A stretch of DNA of 64,000 nt. Origin: Sphingobacterium sp. BN32 (GTDB taxonomy: Bacteria > Bacteroidota > Bacteroidia > Sphingobacteriales > Sphingobacteriaceae). A program made the position numbers and the translations under genes. Under the pieces are notes generated by a model, which saw only the letters and a program-made list of their open reading frames with translations, did no database searches and was not told the origin of the DNA. This document shows, in pieces, positions 42,287-51,526 of this stretch (its first letter is position 1; each line of letters opens with the position of its first letter). The stretch covers positions 992,001 to 1,056,000 of the forward strand of contig NZ_CP129963.1 in NCBI RefSeq assembly GCF_030503615.1, read 5' to 3'.

Positions 42287-42991
42287 TTATTGTGTTCTTA
42301 GATTTTTACTGCCGTCTTCCTGTACGAAATATCGAAAGGTATAGTATGGCGCTTGCCAGTTCAGGTCTGTAACCACAGGCGGATTGTTTTTGTAGACATT
42401 GATAAGCTGTAGCTTCGCATACTTGCCGTTAGAGAGTCTTAGTACATAAGTCCTGTTCGGTGCGACTTGCACCAGGTGAGATGTCATATTGTAGTTATAC
42501 CAACCGGCAGAGCCTTCATCAATTATCATCCCGATGTTGTAAAGTGTGCTACTATCGAATTCCGCGTCGCTAGGCGCAGTAGTAACACTCTGATAGTCCT
42601 GCTTCAGCAATATCATCTTATGCTTTGAGCCATTTCCCGTAAAAGGGACGCCTGACTGTTCGCCGTTGTTGATGTAGATATTGCTATTGTAATAATTGCT
42701 GAAAGCTAAGTCCCAATCGGCTTTCTTAAAGTGATTAGCGGAGTCCTGCGCGGTCTTTAGCCAGGTTTGCTTTTTATCGGAAAAGCGGAACAGGAAGGTA
42801 TGGAAGTCACGCTTCTCTTTTCCTGGTCCAGTAGCGCCTACCGAAGCATCTACGTCTCCAGCAAGATTTTCAACTACGATGCTCACCCCATCTTCTAAGG
42901 GGAGTGACGGCCCTTCATTCGATTTACTACATGCTGTCAACGTCAAGAGCGATAGCATTAGGACTATAGTATGTTGTTTTTTATAGTTCAT
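42287..42991 (-). CDS. hmuY: HmuY-family haem-binding lipoprotein
   Basis: The 234-residue protein has a lipoprotein signal with Cys21 (LTLTAC). Strong HmuY-family blocks are WDLAFSNYYNSNIYINNGEQSG near 93-114, NRTYVLRLSNGKYAKLQLINVYK near 178-200 and YYTFRYFVQEDG near 215-226. HmuY proteins strip haem from host or environmental haemoproteins and pass it to the TonB receptor. The receptor gene ends 5 bases upstream. Iron repression is likely but not proven from the sequence. Confidence 0.92.
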   Translation of the reverse strand: MNYKKQHTIVLMLSLLTLTACSKSNEGPSLPLEDGVSIVVENLAGDVDASVGATGPGKEKRDFHTFLFRFSDKKQTWLKTAQDSANHFKKADWDLAFSNYYNSNIYINNGEQSGVPFTGNGSKHKMILLKQDYQSVTTAPSDAEFDSSTLYNIGMIIDEGSAGWYNYNMTSHLVQVAPNRTYVLRLSNGKYAKLQLINVYKNNPPVVTDLNWQAPYYTFRYFVQEDGSKNLRTQ

Positions 42992-42996
42992 TGTTA

Positions 42997-45426
42997 TTAT
43001 TTTTTGATTATCCGATAGGATAGACCCACAGTGCTAAGTCTTCCCATTTGTCCTGGAATCATGTAATTGATATAGTTCGTAACATTATCCATGTTCACGC
43101 GAATGGATAGGGGGAATGCATTGAACTTCTTTTCTATCCCGAAATAGTAGATCACATGATCGTCTACAAAACTGTCATAACGATCAATAAAGCGGTTACC
43201 ATTCATATCCATGAAGGGATATTTTCCGCGAAATATAGCACGCGCACTGAACGTGATATTCCAAGGCTTGTATTGATAGATTAAACCAACATTAAACTGA
43301 TGCCTTGAGCGGTTCTCCAATCCCCAGTAGTCAGCAACCGTTGCGGTGTAAGAGTTCCCAGTTTTCGGGTCATGAATATTCTGACTATACGGCCATACGC
43401 CTGCCTGTATGCTATCTTTTACCGAGAGGTCTTTAGCGATCAGGTATTGGTATCCGGCAGATACATTCAAGCCTTCAAATAATTGCATCCGCATATTTGC
43501 TTCGATGCCCTTGTTGATAGCGCTAGGAAGATTTTGAAAGGAATACACCGCCATGTTGCGTTGTCCCGTAGCGACCTGTATGCTATTGATCTGATTGCGG
43601 AGCTTATGATAGAACACATTTAACTCGATATGGCTATTTTTGAAAGGTGAATAGCTGAACCCGCTGTTCAATGACATGTTCTTTTCAGCGTCCAGGGGTT
43701 GATCCAATTGCTTCAGCACAGCGCTTCTTATTTCGGACAGTTCACCTGCCTTATCCATCTGATCTAAGGTTTCACGTAAAACCTCATTGCCAAGTACATA
43801 ATAGTTTGCGGAAGGATTATAAAAGACCTGATATCTTGTTCGGAAGTCGGGGGCTTTGAATCCGGATGCTATCCCTACTTTCCATTTTAAGCCTTCGCTT
43901 AAAGCTAGGGTAGCACCCAAGCTAGGGCTCAGTTGCGAGCCATAATTTACCGTATGGTCAAAGCGTAATCCTGCAGTAAGAAGCGTATATTTTCCAAGGT
44001 TGTAATTCCCTTGTCCATAGGCAGAGGCAGTCAGTTGATGGCGATTGTCGAAACCTGCATCCAGATTCATTTGCTCAAGCTGTGCCATAGCGCCAAGCGT
44101 TAGGTTAAATCCTTCGCGATGATAAGCTGCTTGATGCTCTATCTTATGCACAGCCTGTTGAAATTCATCGCTCGCCAGAGTCGCCAAGCCTTGCTGCGCA
44201 CTAACATCAATATCCGATCGATAGTGTGAAAAATAATAGTTCGTCATGCTTTTCCACTGCGTATTCCAACGCTTGTCGTAAGTCAATGACGCGTTCATAT
44301 CGATCTCACGTTGCTGGTCGGAAATCTCATAATCGCTGGAATACTTGCGCATCATGTTTGAGCTTCGCGTATTGGCACGTAAGCTCAGGCTTAGGAAGTC
44401 GTTAGCTTCATTTAGCTGATGTCGTACTTTCCCTTGCAGAGCGAAATTAGTGTATGGAGGAATCGTAGTTCCTGCCTCCATATATCGTCTATTATTGTTG
44501 AATCCATCTGTTCGGTAGTAATTGGTTGACAGTAATACATAGCCTTTGTTTTGGTTGAAGTTGCTTTCCGCTTCGGCGGTAATATCCGTCATGTTATAGC
44601 TGCCATAGCTGGCTTGCACATGCAATTGCGGCTGTGTATTTCCGAAGCGAGTAATGATATTGATGGCACCACCAAGGGCATCATTGCCATATAGACAGGA
44701 GGACGCGCCTTTAATGATCTCAATACGTTCGATATTGGAAACCTGTATTCTCGATAAATCCATATTGCCAGACTGCCTACCTAACAATGGTTGTCCGTCG
44801 ATAAGAATCATGATGTATTGGCTCGACAGGCCTTGCATTTGCACACCTACAGAGCGGCTGCCGCCAGCAGTATTATTGACAATGGCCATTCCGGTTTGCT
44901 CGCGGAGAACTTCATCCAAGCGTCGGCTACCGAGCAATTCGAGGGTTCGACGATCGATGATGGTGACTGGCATTGCAGCATTTCGAGGATCGATGAGGGT
45001 TGGTCTTCTCATCACAGTTCCGATGACGGATACCTCTTCAATTTGCTGATCCGCTTTCGATAGGCGGAACTGGAAATCCTGCGTGTTGTAATCAAGGATA
45101 ATAGTCCCCGTATCGGTTTGATAGCCGATAGCCGAGATGTAATATTTATAAACTCCAACGTATTGAGGGCGGGTTTCGAAATATCCTTTCCTATTTGTTT
45201 GTGCTTGAATTTGATCGGGTTGAAATTGTAGGGAAGCATTCGCGATAGGCAATCCCAAACTGTCGACTACATAGCCCTTTATCTTTGCTTTTTGTTGTGC
45301 AAAAACTGGAATGGTCGCATGTTGGAAAAGTACTGCCAAAAGCATAAAAGTGTATTTAAATTCTATTCGCAAACTATTTATATTGTTTCTAAATAATGAT
45401 GCAATATTCACCAATATTCCCGACAA
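42997..45426 (-). CDS. TonB-dependent haem receptor (HmuR-like)
   Basis: The product has 809 residues from the farthest ATG; the export signal actually begins near FMLLAVLFQHATIPVFAQQ at about 27-45, so a shorter start is possible. A carboxypeptidase-regulatory-like domain (48-130) precedes the plug with VSVIGTV, RDLAVD-type plug strands and GASSCLYGNDALGGAINIIT near 240. A 22-strand barrel follows. Haem receptors carry FRAP and NPDL boxes in one loop: here FKAP occurs near 521, but the NPDL box is not clear in the following YNPSANYYVLGNEVL. With hmuY and haem oxygenase downstream, a haem ligand is the best reading. The gene is divergent from hmuTUV. Confidence 0.9.
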   Translation of the reverse strand: MSGILVNIASLFRNNINSLRIEFKYTFMLLAVLFQHATIPVFAQQKAKIKGYVVDSLGLPIANASLQFQPDQIQAQTNRKGYFETRPQYVGVYKYYISAIGYQTDTGTIILDYNTQDFQFRLSKADQQIEEVSVIGTVMRRPTLIDPRNAAMPVTIIDRRTLELLGSRRLDEVLREQTGMAIVNNTAGGSRSVGVQMQGLSSQYIMILIDGQPLLGRQSGNMDLSRIQVSNIERIEIIKGASSCLYGNDALGGAINIITRFGNTQPQLHVQASYGSYNMTDITAEAESNFNQNKGYVLLSTNYYRTDGFNNNRRYMEAGTTIPPYTNFALQGKVRHQLNEANDFLSLSLRANTRSSNMMRKYSSDYEISDQQREIDMNASLTYDKRWNTQWKSMTNYYFSHYRSDIDVSAQQGLATLASDEFQQAVHKIEHQAAYHREGFNLTLGAMAQLEQMNLDAGFDNRHQLTASAYGQGNYNLGKYTLLTAGLRFDHTVNYGSQLSPSLGATLALSEGLKWKVGIASGFKAPDFRTRYQVFYNPSANYYVLGNEVLRETLDQMDKAGELSEIRSAVLKQLDQPLDAEKNMSLNSGFSYSPFKNSHIELNVFYHKLRNQINSIQVATGQRNMAVYSFQNLPSAINKGIEANMRMQLFEGLNVSAGYQYLIAKDLSVKDSIQAGVWPYSQNIHDPKTGNSYTATVADYWGLENRSRHQFNVGLIYQYKPWNITFSARAIFRGKYPFMDMNGNRFIDRYDSFVDDHVIYYFGIEKKFNAFPLSIRVNMDNVTNYINYMIPGQMGRLSTVGLSYRIIKK

Positions 45427-45499
45427 TATCTTTATTCAATACGTAGTTAGATTTGTTCAAATTGTACGTTTTTTTGTGCCATTCAGATTTTTAAGGCGA

Positions 45500-45545
45500 A
45501 TGATAATTTTATTGAAAGAATAGTAAAGCAATGATTATTAGCATT
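45500..45545. promoter_or_regulatory. Possible Fur-type iron boxes between the divergent haem operons
   Basis: Two AT-rich words, AATGATAATTTTATT (45500-45514) and AATGATTATTAGCATT (45530-45545), partly match the GATAAT hexamer arrays of Fur sites. They lie between the receptor gene and hmuT, where iron control is expected. Similarity is weak in such AT-rich DNA. Confidence 0.3.
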
Positions 45546-45663
45546 TTATAAAAATAAACTCGAGTCCATCACATTGTTGATTTTGTATATTTTGCGCAAT
45601 CTGATTATTTGGAAACATTATAAATAAGTGTTCTATTTGTGCTCAATATTAGTACAACATAAC

Positions 45664-46506
45664 ATGAAAACTTATCCATTATTACGAACCCTTTTCCTCT
45701 TGTTGACCTTTGTGTCCGTCAGTTTTTCAAGTTTAGCAAACGCCCCCAAACGTATCATTTCACTTAGTGGTGCTATCACCGAAGTGTTGGATGGACTTGG
45801 TGTTGGCAAGCAAATAATCGCGGTCGATCTGACGAGCGACTATCCCGCCTACATTTCCCAATTGCCGAAAGTTAGCAAGAATAGAAGCGTTACTATTGAG
45901 GCTCTTAGTTCCTTCCGACCAGACTTAGTTTTGGCATTAAAGGGCGAGTTATCGGCCGATATCCAAGTGCAGTTGCAGAAGTTGAAGATTCCTTTTGTAT
46001 TGGTGACGCAGGAGTTCTCGTCCGGCGGACTGCAAAGCTTTATCAAAACCATTGCAAAAGCTGTTGATCAGGAACAGAACGGTATAGCTTTAGCCAGTAA
46101 GTTAAGCCAAGATCTTTCCAATTTAGCGAAGAAAACGAAGCACTCTTCTCAAAAAATCCTATTCATCTATGCTCGTGGGGCAGGCCATATGAGCGTTGCT
46201 GGACAAAACACGTCCATCGATGCGGTGATTAAAGAAGCCGGATTCCAAAACGCCATGAAGGGCTTTATAGGTTTCAAAACGTATAACACAGAGGCATTAG
46301 TCGCTGCCAATCCAGATGTTATCCTCTTGTTCAGTTTTGGGATTTCAAGCCTGGGGGGCAGTGAGGGGATTCTGAAGATGCCGGGTGTGAAGTTAACCAA
46401 TGCCGGCAAGAATCAGAAAATCGTCGCTATGGACGCCACATTATTGAATAATTACAGCCTTCGATTGCCAGAAGCTATTGCCAAACTACAAGACCTTGTG
46501 CTATAG
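45664..46506 (+). CDS. hmuT: Haem ABC transporter substrate-binding protein (HmuT-like)
   Basis: The start is placed at 45664 (MKTYPLLRTLFLLL), which begins a clean signal peptide ending near SSLANA. A frame start at 45628 would add 12 unlikely residues. The 280-residue protein is a class III periplasmic binding protein with KRIISLSGAITEVLDGLGVG and RPDLVLALKG near the N-terminus, ILFIYARGAGHMSVAGQNTSIDAVI in the middle and a second VAANPDVILLFSFG lobe. The haem ligand Tyr in family members is in the N-lobe. Only one base separates it from hmuU. It delivers haem to the permease. Confidence 0.9.
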   Translation: MKTYPLLRTLFLLLTFVSVSFSSLANAPKRIISLSGAITEVLDGLGVGKQIIAVDLTSDYPAYISQLPKVSKNRSVTIEALSSFRPDLVLALKGELSADIQVQLQKLKIPFVLVTQEFSSGGLQSFIKTIAKAVDQEQNGIALASKLSQDLSNLAKKTKHSSQKILFIYARGAGHMSVAGQNTSIDAVIKEAGFQNAMKGFIGFKTYNTEALVAANPDVILLFSFGISSLGGSEGILKMPGVKLTNAGKNQKIVAMDATLLNNYSLRLPEAIAKLQDLVL

Positions 46507-46507
46507 C

Positions 46508-47542
46508 ATGAAATATAAATTTATATACCTTTCGCTGTCCGCTTTGCTCTTCTGCATTATCATCTTCTCGCTCGGAGCAGGTGCCATGCAAATACCTTTC
46601 AAAGAGGTGATCCTGTTATTGTGGAAGAGCGTAGGGGGCGGAAGTTTCAGTGAAGACGACGAACTATTAAAGAATATCTTAATGGAGATTCGTATTCCGC
46701 GAATTCTCTTTTGCACGCTGATTGGCGCGATATTGGGGATAACCGGAACTGCCATACAGGGTATTTTCCGCAATCCCCTGGCCGAGCCGGGGTTGGTCGG
46801 AATTTCATCCGGAGCATCCTTTTTTGCGGCATTGACCATCGTCTTTGAAGCCAGTTTAATCGCATTGATCGGTAATTCCCTAAACCTATATTTAATTTCA
46901 ATTTCAGCCTTCATCGGTGCTTCCCTCGCTGTAGTTCTTGTTTATCGCATTTCCATCGTGGAGGGTAAATCGAACATCGCGACGATGATTCTTGCCGGTA
47001 TTGCGATCAATGCATTAGCGGGGGCTGCAACAGGCTTGATGAGCTATATGGCAAGCGAGCAACAACTAAGGAACATCACATTCTGGTCCTTAGGAAGTAT
47101 GGCTGGCGCGACTTGGGAGTCCGTCAATATTCTTCTAATCTTCGCCGTCGTATCTGTAATTCCCTTGTTATTTTTTGGCAAGGCGCTCAATCTATTTGCC
47201 CTAGGCGAGTCGCAGGCCGAAATGATGGGATTAAATACCAAAAGACTCAAGGTATTGATCATCATTTGTTCCACGCTAGCCGTTGGGGTTTCAGTTGCCT
47301 TTGGCGGAATCATCGCGTTCGTTGGCTTGCTCGTGCCGCATACCCTTCGCTTAATCGGATCTGTCGACAATCGTTTTTTATTGCCCACCTCATTGCTCGG
47401 CGGGGCGATCGTATTGAACCTTGCCGATCTGATTGCAAGAACCATCATACAGCCTCTAGAACTCCCTATCGGAGTCATTACGGCATTAATTGGAGCGCCG
47501 GTATTTTTAGGAATTTTATTAAGAGAAAAAAGAAAGTTATAG
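46508..47542 (+). CDS. hmuU: FecCD-family haem/iron ABC permease (HmuU-like)
   Basis: The start at 46508 follows the hmuT stop by one base; a frame start at 46478 overlaps hmuT. The protein has 344 residues and about ten membrane segments. FecCD hallmarks are IRIPRILFCTLIGAILGITGTAIQGIFRNPLAEPGLVGISSGA in outline near 65-105, FWSLGSMAGATWESV near 190 and GGIIAFVGLLVPHTLRLI near 265. It forms the inner-membrane pore of the haem importer with HmuV. The next gene starts 3 bases downstream. Confidence 0.93.
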   Translation: MKYKFIYLSLSALLFCIIIFSLGAGAMQIPFKEVILLLWKSVGGGSFSEDDELLKNILMEIRIPRILFCTLIGAILGITGTAIQGIFRNPLAEPGLVGISSGASFFAALTIVFEASLIALIGNSLNLYLISISAFIGASLAVVLVYRISIVEGKSNIATMILAGIAINALAGAATGLMSYMASEQQLRNITFWSLGSMAGATWESVNILLIFAVVSVIPLLFFGKALNLFALGESQAEMMGLNTKRLKVLIIICSTLAVGVSVAFGGIIAFVGLLVPHTLRLIGSVDNRFLLPTSLLGGAIVLNLADLIARTIIQPLELPIGVITALIGAPVFLGILLREKRKL

Positions 47543-47545
47543 CTT

Positions 47546-48361
47546 ATGATACATATCCAAGGACTGAACTATGCTGTTAAGAATCGCACGATTATCAAGG
47601 ATCTGAATATCTTTATCGATAAGGGCGAGTTTGTAAGTATTATCGGTGCCAATGGTGCTGGAAAAAGTACCTTATTGAAGCTGATTGCTGGAGAACTGAA
47701 GAGCAATAGCGGACAGGTTGTTTTGCGAAATAAGGATGTAGCAGATATGACGATGAAAGAGATGGCGATGTTCCGCGCCTACCTGCATCAGAGCAACGTC
47801 ATGGACATTCCCTTCACTGTGGAAGAAGTTGTCGCCATGGGCAGATATCAGAAGCAAGCTTGTGCGAATGAAAAAGTAATCCTGGAAGAGTGTATTCAGA
47901 TCTGTAATCTGATGCATATTCGCGATCGTTCTATCCGCGAGTTATCTGGCGGTGAGCAACAGCGCGTACATCTGGCGCGCATTCTTGCGCAGCTTTGGGA
48001 CGCGGAAGAGGGTATTTTGCTCCTCGACGAACCAATTTCGAGTATGGATATTCAGTATCAACACCAAACTTTGGCTATCGCCAAAGCATTCTGCAAAGTC
48101 GGATTCACCGTGATGGCGGTATTGCACGACCTGAATATGGTTGCACAGTATAGCGATCGCGTAATCATGATGAAAGGAGGAAGGGTATGGTGGTATGGCA
48201 GTCCGAATGAAGTATTCAAACAGCAGCACATCTATACCATCTTCGGAATAGACAGTCTGGTGCAGATCAATCCTAAAAATCTATGCACCGAGATTCAAGC
48301 CATACCGATCGAATATGACCTGCAAGAATTCAATTCTGTGATGCTAGCCGCTGTTATTTGA
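47546..48361 (+). CDS. hmuV: Haem ABC transporter ATP-binding protein (HmuV-like)
   Basis: The 271-residue ATPase has Walker A GANGAGKS at 34-41, a Q-loop at YLHQSN near 84, signature LSGGEQQR near 132-139, Walker B LLLLDEP near 152-158 and the switch His in LHDLNMVAQ near 193. It powers haem import through HmuU. The 3' end overlaps the convergent AraC regulator gene by 18 bases, so transcription of one may affect the other. Family assignment is secure; haem rather than siderophore as ligand rests on the neighbouring haem oxygenase operon. Confidence 0.94.
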   Translation: MIHIQGLNYAVKNRTIIKDLNIFIDKGEFVSIIGANGAGKSTLLKLIAGELKSNSGQVVLRNKDVADMTMKEMAMFRAYLHQSNVMDIPFTVEEVVAMGRYQKQACANEKVILEECIQICNLMHIRDRSIRELSGGEQQRVHLARILAQLWDAEEGILLLDEPISSMDIQYQHQTLAIAKAFCKVGFTVMAVLHDLNMVAQYSDRVIMMKGGRVWWYGSPNEVFKQQHIYTIFGIDSLVQINPKNLCTEIQAIPIEYDLQEFNSVMLAAVI

Positions 48362-49327
48362 TCGAAAGATATCGCTCGGTAAGATTCCGTAATATTTTTT
48401 GAAGGCATGTGTAAAGCTTGCCTGATGCTTAAAGCCTACGAGCGTCGCGATCTCATACATATTCTTTTCCTCGTCGAGGATGAGGCGTTTTGCCTCTTCC
48501 ATCCGAAGACGGGTGATAAAATTATAGATGGTTGTTCCGAAATAGCGCTTGAAACCATTACGCAGTTTAAACTCATTTAGGAGGACAATCTTGGAGAGTT
48601 GACGATGTGTCGGCGGATCAACAAACTGTTGTGTCAAGATTCGCTTCGCCTCTTCAAGCTTCAAGATATCCTCCGTTCTAATCTCTTCGGTATCTTTCGC
48701 TGCCGCCAATCCAAATTGTTCAAACTGATACATGATCAGCTCCAAGACCTTTGCATTGGTAAAAATCTGCTTTAACTCGTTTTTTTCCTTTGTTTTTGCA
48801 AGCTCTTCAATGGTATGTAGCATCTCCATGGTCGCCGGTAAATCCTGATCGAATATGGAAACAGCGTTTCTTTGCCCCATGCGCTGCTTGAACTGTTCAT
48901 GAAGCGGGTTGTAGATCGTCACCAAATTATGGTAGAAGCTAGGCGTCATGACCAATAGAATGTATAAACATTTCTGCTTCTCCGGAACATTATGTTCCTC
49001 ATTCAGGGTCGGTAAATAGCGGATATTATGTTTGCTGAAGGTCGGTTTATTATGCTGGTTCATGCTGATAATAAACTGACTAACAATCGCTTCACTATCA
49101 ATCTCAGCTTGTATGCTCGCGGCTTCACTGAAGAACATTTCTGCCTGAATAATAAATATGCCCCGACTTAAGATTTGATAAGAGCTGATGTTAATAGGGT
49201 ATTTGCTGATGCTGATGTTTTTTTCAGATAAAGCATTGGGTGCAGTTGTTTCTTCAGAGAGTTCCTCCCAAAACAACCACTCATTATGTTCCTTTATCTT
49301 CGCCCTAATTATCATTTTGCCTAGCAA
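48344..49327 (-). CDS. AraC-family transcriptional regulator (PchR-like)
   Basis: The 327-residue protein has a poorly conserved N-terminal sensing half and an AraC HTH domain at about 230-325. Blocks are LSKIVLLNEFKLRNGFKRYFGTTIYNFITRLRMEEAKRLIL (in outline) and YEIATLVGFKHQASFTHAFKKYYGILPSDI. The set resembles PchR-type activators that respond to siderophores. It lies between the haem transporter and the siderophore-interacting flavoprotein gene, which fits control of iron uptake. It overlaps hmuV at its 3' end. Confidence 0.9.
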   Translation of the reverse strand: MLGKMIIRAKIKEHNEWLFWEELSEETTAPNALSEKNISISKYPINISSYQILSRGIFIIQAEMFFSEAASIQAEIDSEAIVSQFIISMNQHNKPTFSKHNIRYLPTLNEEHNVPEKQKCLYILLVMTPSFYHNLVTIYNPLHEQFKQRMGQRNAVSIFDQDLPATMEMLHTIEELAKTKEKNELKQIFTNAKVLELIMYQFEQFGLAAAKDTEEIRTEDILKLEEAKRILTQQFVDPPTHRQLSKIVLLNEFKLRNGFKRYFGTTIYNFITRLRMEEAKRLILDEEKNMYEIATLVGFKHQASFTHAFKKYYGILPSDIFRSNNSG

Positions 49328-49401
49328 AGATAACAGTTATTTATAATTAATCTAAATAAATAATAAGCTTGTTACTAATCTTTAATTCAATCCCTAATTC
49401 G

Positions 49402-50217
49402 TTAATCCGCTTTCTCCCTTCGTCTTTCCGTAGCCGATTGATCCTCAGCATCTCCGGCTTTCCAATAGGAGAATGCATAGAACTGTTTGTTTGTCCAGTT
49501 CAGTTCTTCACGGAAGTATTGACGCAGGATTTTTACCGTATTATATTCGCAGGCGACATAAGCGAAGCTGCTTCCATTGATCGGGACGGCTACTTCTTTT
49601 GCGAGCTCGGACAGTACGCTGCCAAGCTCCGGATGTGGATTCAAAAGCCATTGAATGTCAAAACCCGGATGCTGAACCTCGGGATGAATATCCTTTTCCG
49701 TAGCCACCTCAATTAAACAAGAGCCTTTAGCGGTCGGAGGCAGGCTCTCGAGGATGCAGCATAGGACAGGAATGGCGGTCGCATCGCCAATCAGAAAATA
49801 CCAGTCGGACTCCTGATAATGTATCGTCGGTCTTATTTTCATGGCTACGCCCAATTGCTGTCCGACCTTCGCCTTAGCGGCCCAAGCCGATGCTGGCCCA
49901 TTATCCCCATGATTTACAAAATCAATTGTTATTTCTTTTGTTACCGGATCGATTGCGCGATGGGTATAAGTGCGGACTATTGGTTTCAACTCCTCTGAAG
50001 GGTGAACCCAGTCGCCTTTCGCCTGATCAAACTCGGGGAAATGAACATCCGAAACGCCTGCTGGCGGAATGAAAATCTTGTTATTCGCTCCTAATGTACA
50101 TTTATCAAAGTCTATGTCCTCATCCGCTTGAAGCTTGATGCGAATATAATGGGGGGTCAGTTTTTCTTTACGACTGACACGGAAAACATAACGGGAAATT
50201 TTGGGCTGCTGCATCAT
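49402..50217 (-). CDS. Siderophore-interacting flavoprotein (ViuB/SIP ferric-chelate reductase)
   Basis: The protein has 271 residues. The FAD-binding barrel domain carries the family motif RTYTHRAI near 82-89 and HGDNGPASAWAAKAKVGQQLGV near 105-127. The NAD(P)H-binding lobe includes YFLIGDATAIPVLCCILE and a C-terminal EYNTVKILRQYFREELNWTNKQFYAFSYWKAG block, typical of SIPs. SIPs reduce ferric siderophores or haem-derived iron in the cytoplasm. It is 43 bases after an esterase gene of the Fes type, so together they may release iron from an imported chelate. Confidence 0.92.
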   Translation of the reverse strand: MMQQPKISRYVFRVSRKEKLTPHYIRIKLQADEDIDFDKCTLGANNKIFIPPAGVSDVHFPEFDQAKGDWVHPSEELKPIVRTYTHRAIDPVTKEITIDFVNHGDNGPASAWAAKAKVGQQLGVAMKIRPTIHYQESDWYFLIGDATAIPVLCCILESLPPTAKGSCLIEVATEKDIHPEVQHPGFDIQWLLNPHPELGSVLSELAKEVAVPINGSSFAYVACEYNTVKILRQYFREELNWTNKQFYAFSYWKAGDAEDQSATERRREKAD

Positions 50218-50260
50218 AGAAAGGATCGGGATTTATTATCATGTTAAATATTATTTTCAC

Positions 50261-51400
50261 TTATTTGCTATTCATCTGTAGGCTCCAATAGTCGAAGAAA
50301 GCAGGGAAGGCCAATTGCCAATGGGCTGCTCCATGTTTACCATGTTCGTTGATATCCATGAAAATCGTTCCTTGATAATTCTTGGTCAGAAACTCCACAT
50401 ATTTCTCCAGCTCTTTCTTCATGTCGTTTTCTTTCGTGTTTCTATCAAAGCGCTTTTCCTTGCCACCTACATAGAAATAGAAAGTTTGGCTTTTATACTC
50501 CTCGGCACGCTTAAGCAATTGTTGCAAGGTTTTGAGATACAGCGGTTCTTCATCCATCCAGATGGAAGGGGAAAAAGACCCGATCGTCCCAAACACTTCC
50601 GGATATAGTATGCCTGCATAGATGCTGATGAGTCCTCCAATGGAGCTGCCTAGCATCGCCGTATGCTTGCGATCGTTGAGCGTGCGATAATGCGCATCAA
50701 TATAGGGTTTCAGCTCATGTACGATGTCGTCTAAATACAATTGACCCTTCGGATTTTTGATTTCATCCGTTGCCGAAAGCATATATTCTTCTGCCCGAAG
50801 ATCATAGTTTGCCGCATGATAAATAGCGACGACGATTGCGTCATGCTCCGACGCATCAATCGTGTCGTCTACCTTCCACTCCACAGGACCGGAACGGCCG
50901 ACGGAAGTGGCTTCATCAAAAAGATGCTGACCGTCATGCATATAAATAACCGGATAGCGCTTATCCGATTGTTTATAACCTTTCGGCAAGTAAATCAATA
51001 CCTTTCTGTGCACATCTAAGTTCGGAAAATAGAAATGCTCATCCAATATATTGACCTGCTCGCTCGCTGTGCTCGCTGGATAGTCATCACGCCATCCTTC
51101 AATCGTCATTTCCAATTCAGACTCCTTCGAGTGGTTGAGCCATACCGCGGGAGCAAGCTGCCCGTTTGCATCCGCAAAAAGCGTTTTAAAACTTCCTCGC
51201 GATAACTTGAGCTCATGCTCGCCTGCTTTGACTTCCTCCAAGGTGTAACTTATAGAGCCGCCTTTCTCGGGTATTGTGCCAATCAAGACCTGCTCCTCCG
51301 ACCAATTATTGAAGGTCCCTGTCAGGTATAGTTTTTCGCCAACGTGCTTTTCATCCAAATTGATGATCCGTAAGTGTAAGGGGAAGTAGTGTTTCGTCAT
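50261..51400 (-). CDS. Fes/IroE-like esterase with N-terminal beta-sandwich domain
   Basis: The 379-residue protein has an N-terminal early-set (CBM48-like) domain with GEKLYLTGTFNNWSEEQ near 20-36. A putative alpha/beta-hydrolase domain from about 120 contains YPVIYMHDGQHLFDE. The nucleophile Ser lies in AMLGSSIGGLISIYAG near 250, and the probable catalytic His is in NEHGKHGAAHW near 355. Related proteins cut the ester backbone of enterobactin-type siderophores. No signal peptide is seen. Its place before a SIP gene supports an iron role; a carbohydrate esterase is the alternative. Confidence 0.82.
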   Translation of the reverse strand: MTKHYFPLHLRIINLDEKHVGEKLYLTGTFNNWSEEQVLIGTIPEKGGSISYTLEEVKAGEHELKLSRGSFKTLFADANGQLAPAVWLNHSKESELEMTIEGWRDDYPASTASEQVNILDEHFYFPNLDVHRKVLIYLPKGYKQSDKRYPVIYMHDGQHLFDEATSVGRSGPVEWKVDDTIDASEHDAIVVAIYHAANYDLRAEEYMLSATDEIKNPKGQLYLDDIVHELKPYIDAHYRTLNDRKHTAMLGSSIGGLISIYAGILYPEVFGTIGSFSPSIWMDEEPLYLKTLQQLLKRAEEYKSQTFYFYVGGKEKRFDRNTKENDMKKELEKYVEFLTKNYQGTIFMDINEHGKHGAAHWQLAFPAFFDYWSLQMNSK

Positions 51401-51526
51401 TCTCTTTAAGTTTTAGCAGCGTAAAGGCCATGGACTAGCTGTATAACTGCTTAATTTAGAGAGTTTAGACCATATTAACTAAAAATTACGCTACTTTATG
51501 ACGAAACCCTGATAATGAATCCCGCT

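Noticed and set aside
44654..45049. 131-codon frame opposite the haem receptor gene
   Set aside because: It lies antisense inside a clear TonB receptor gene and has no domain signs.
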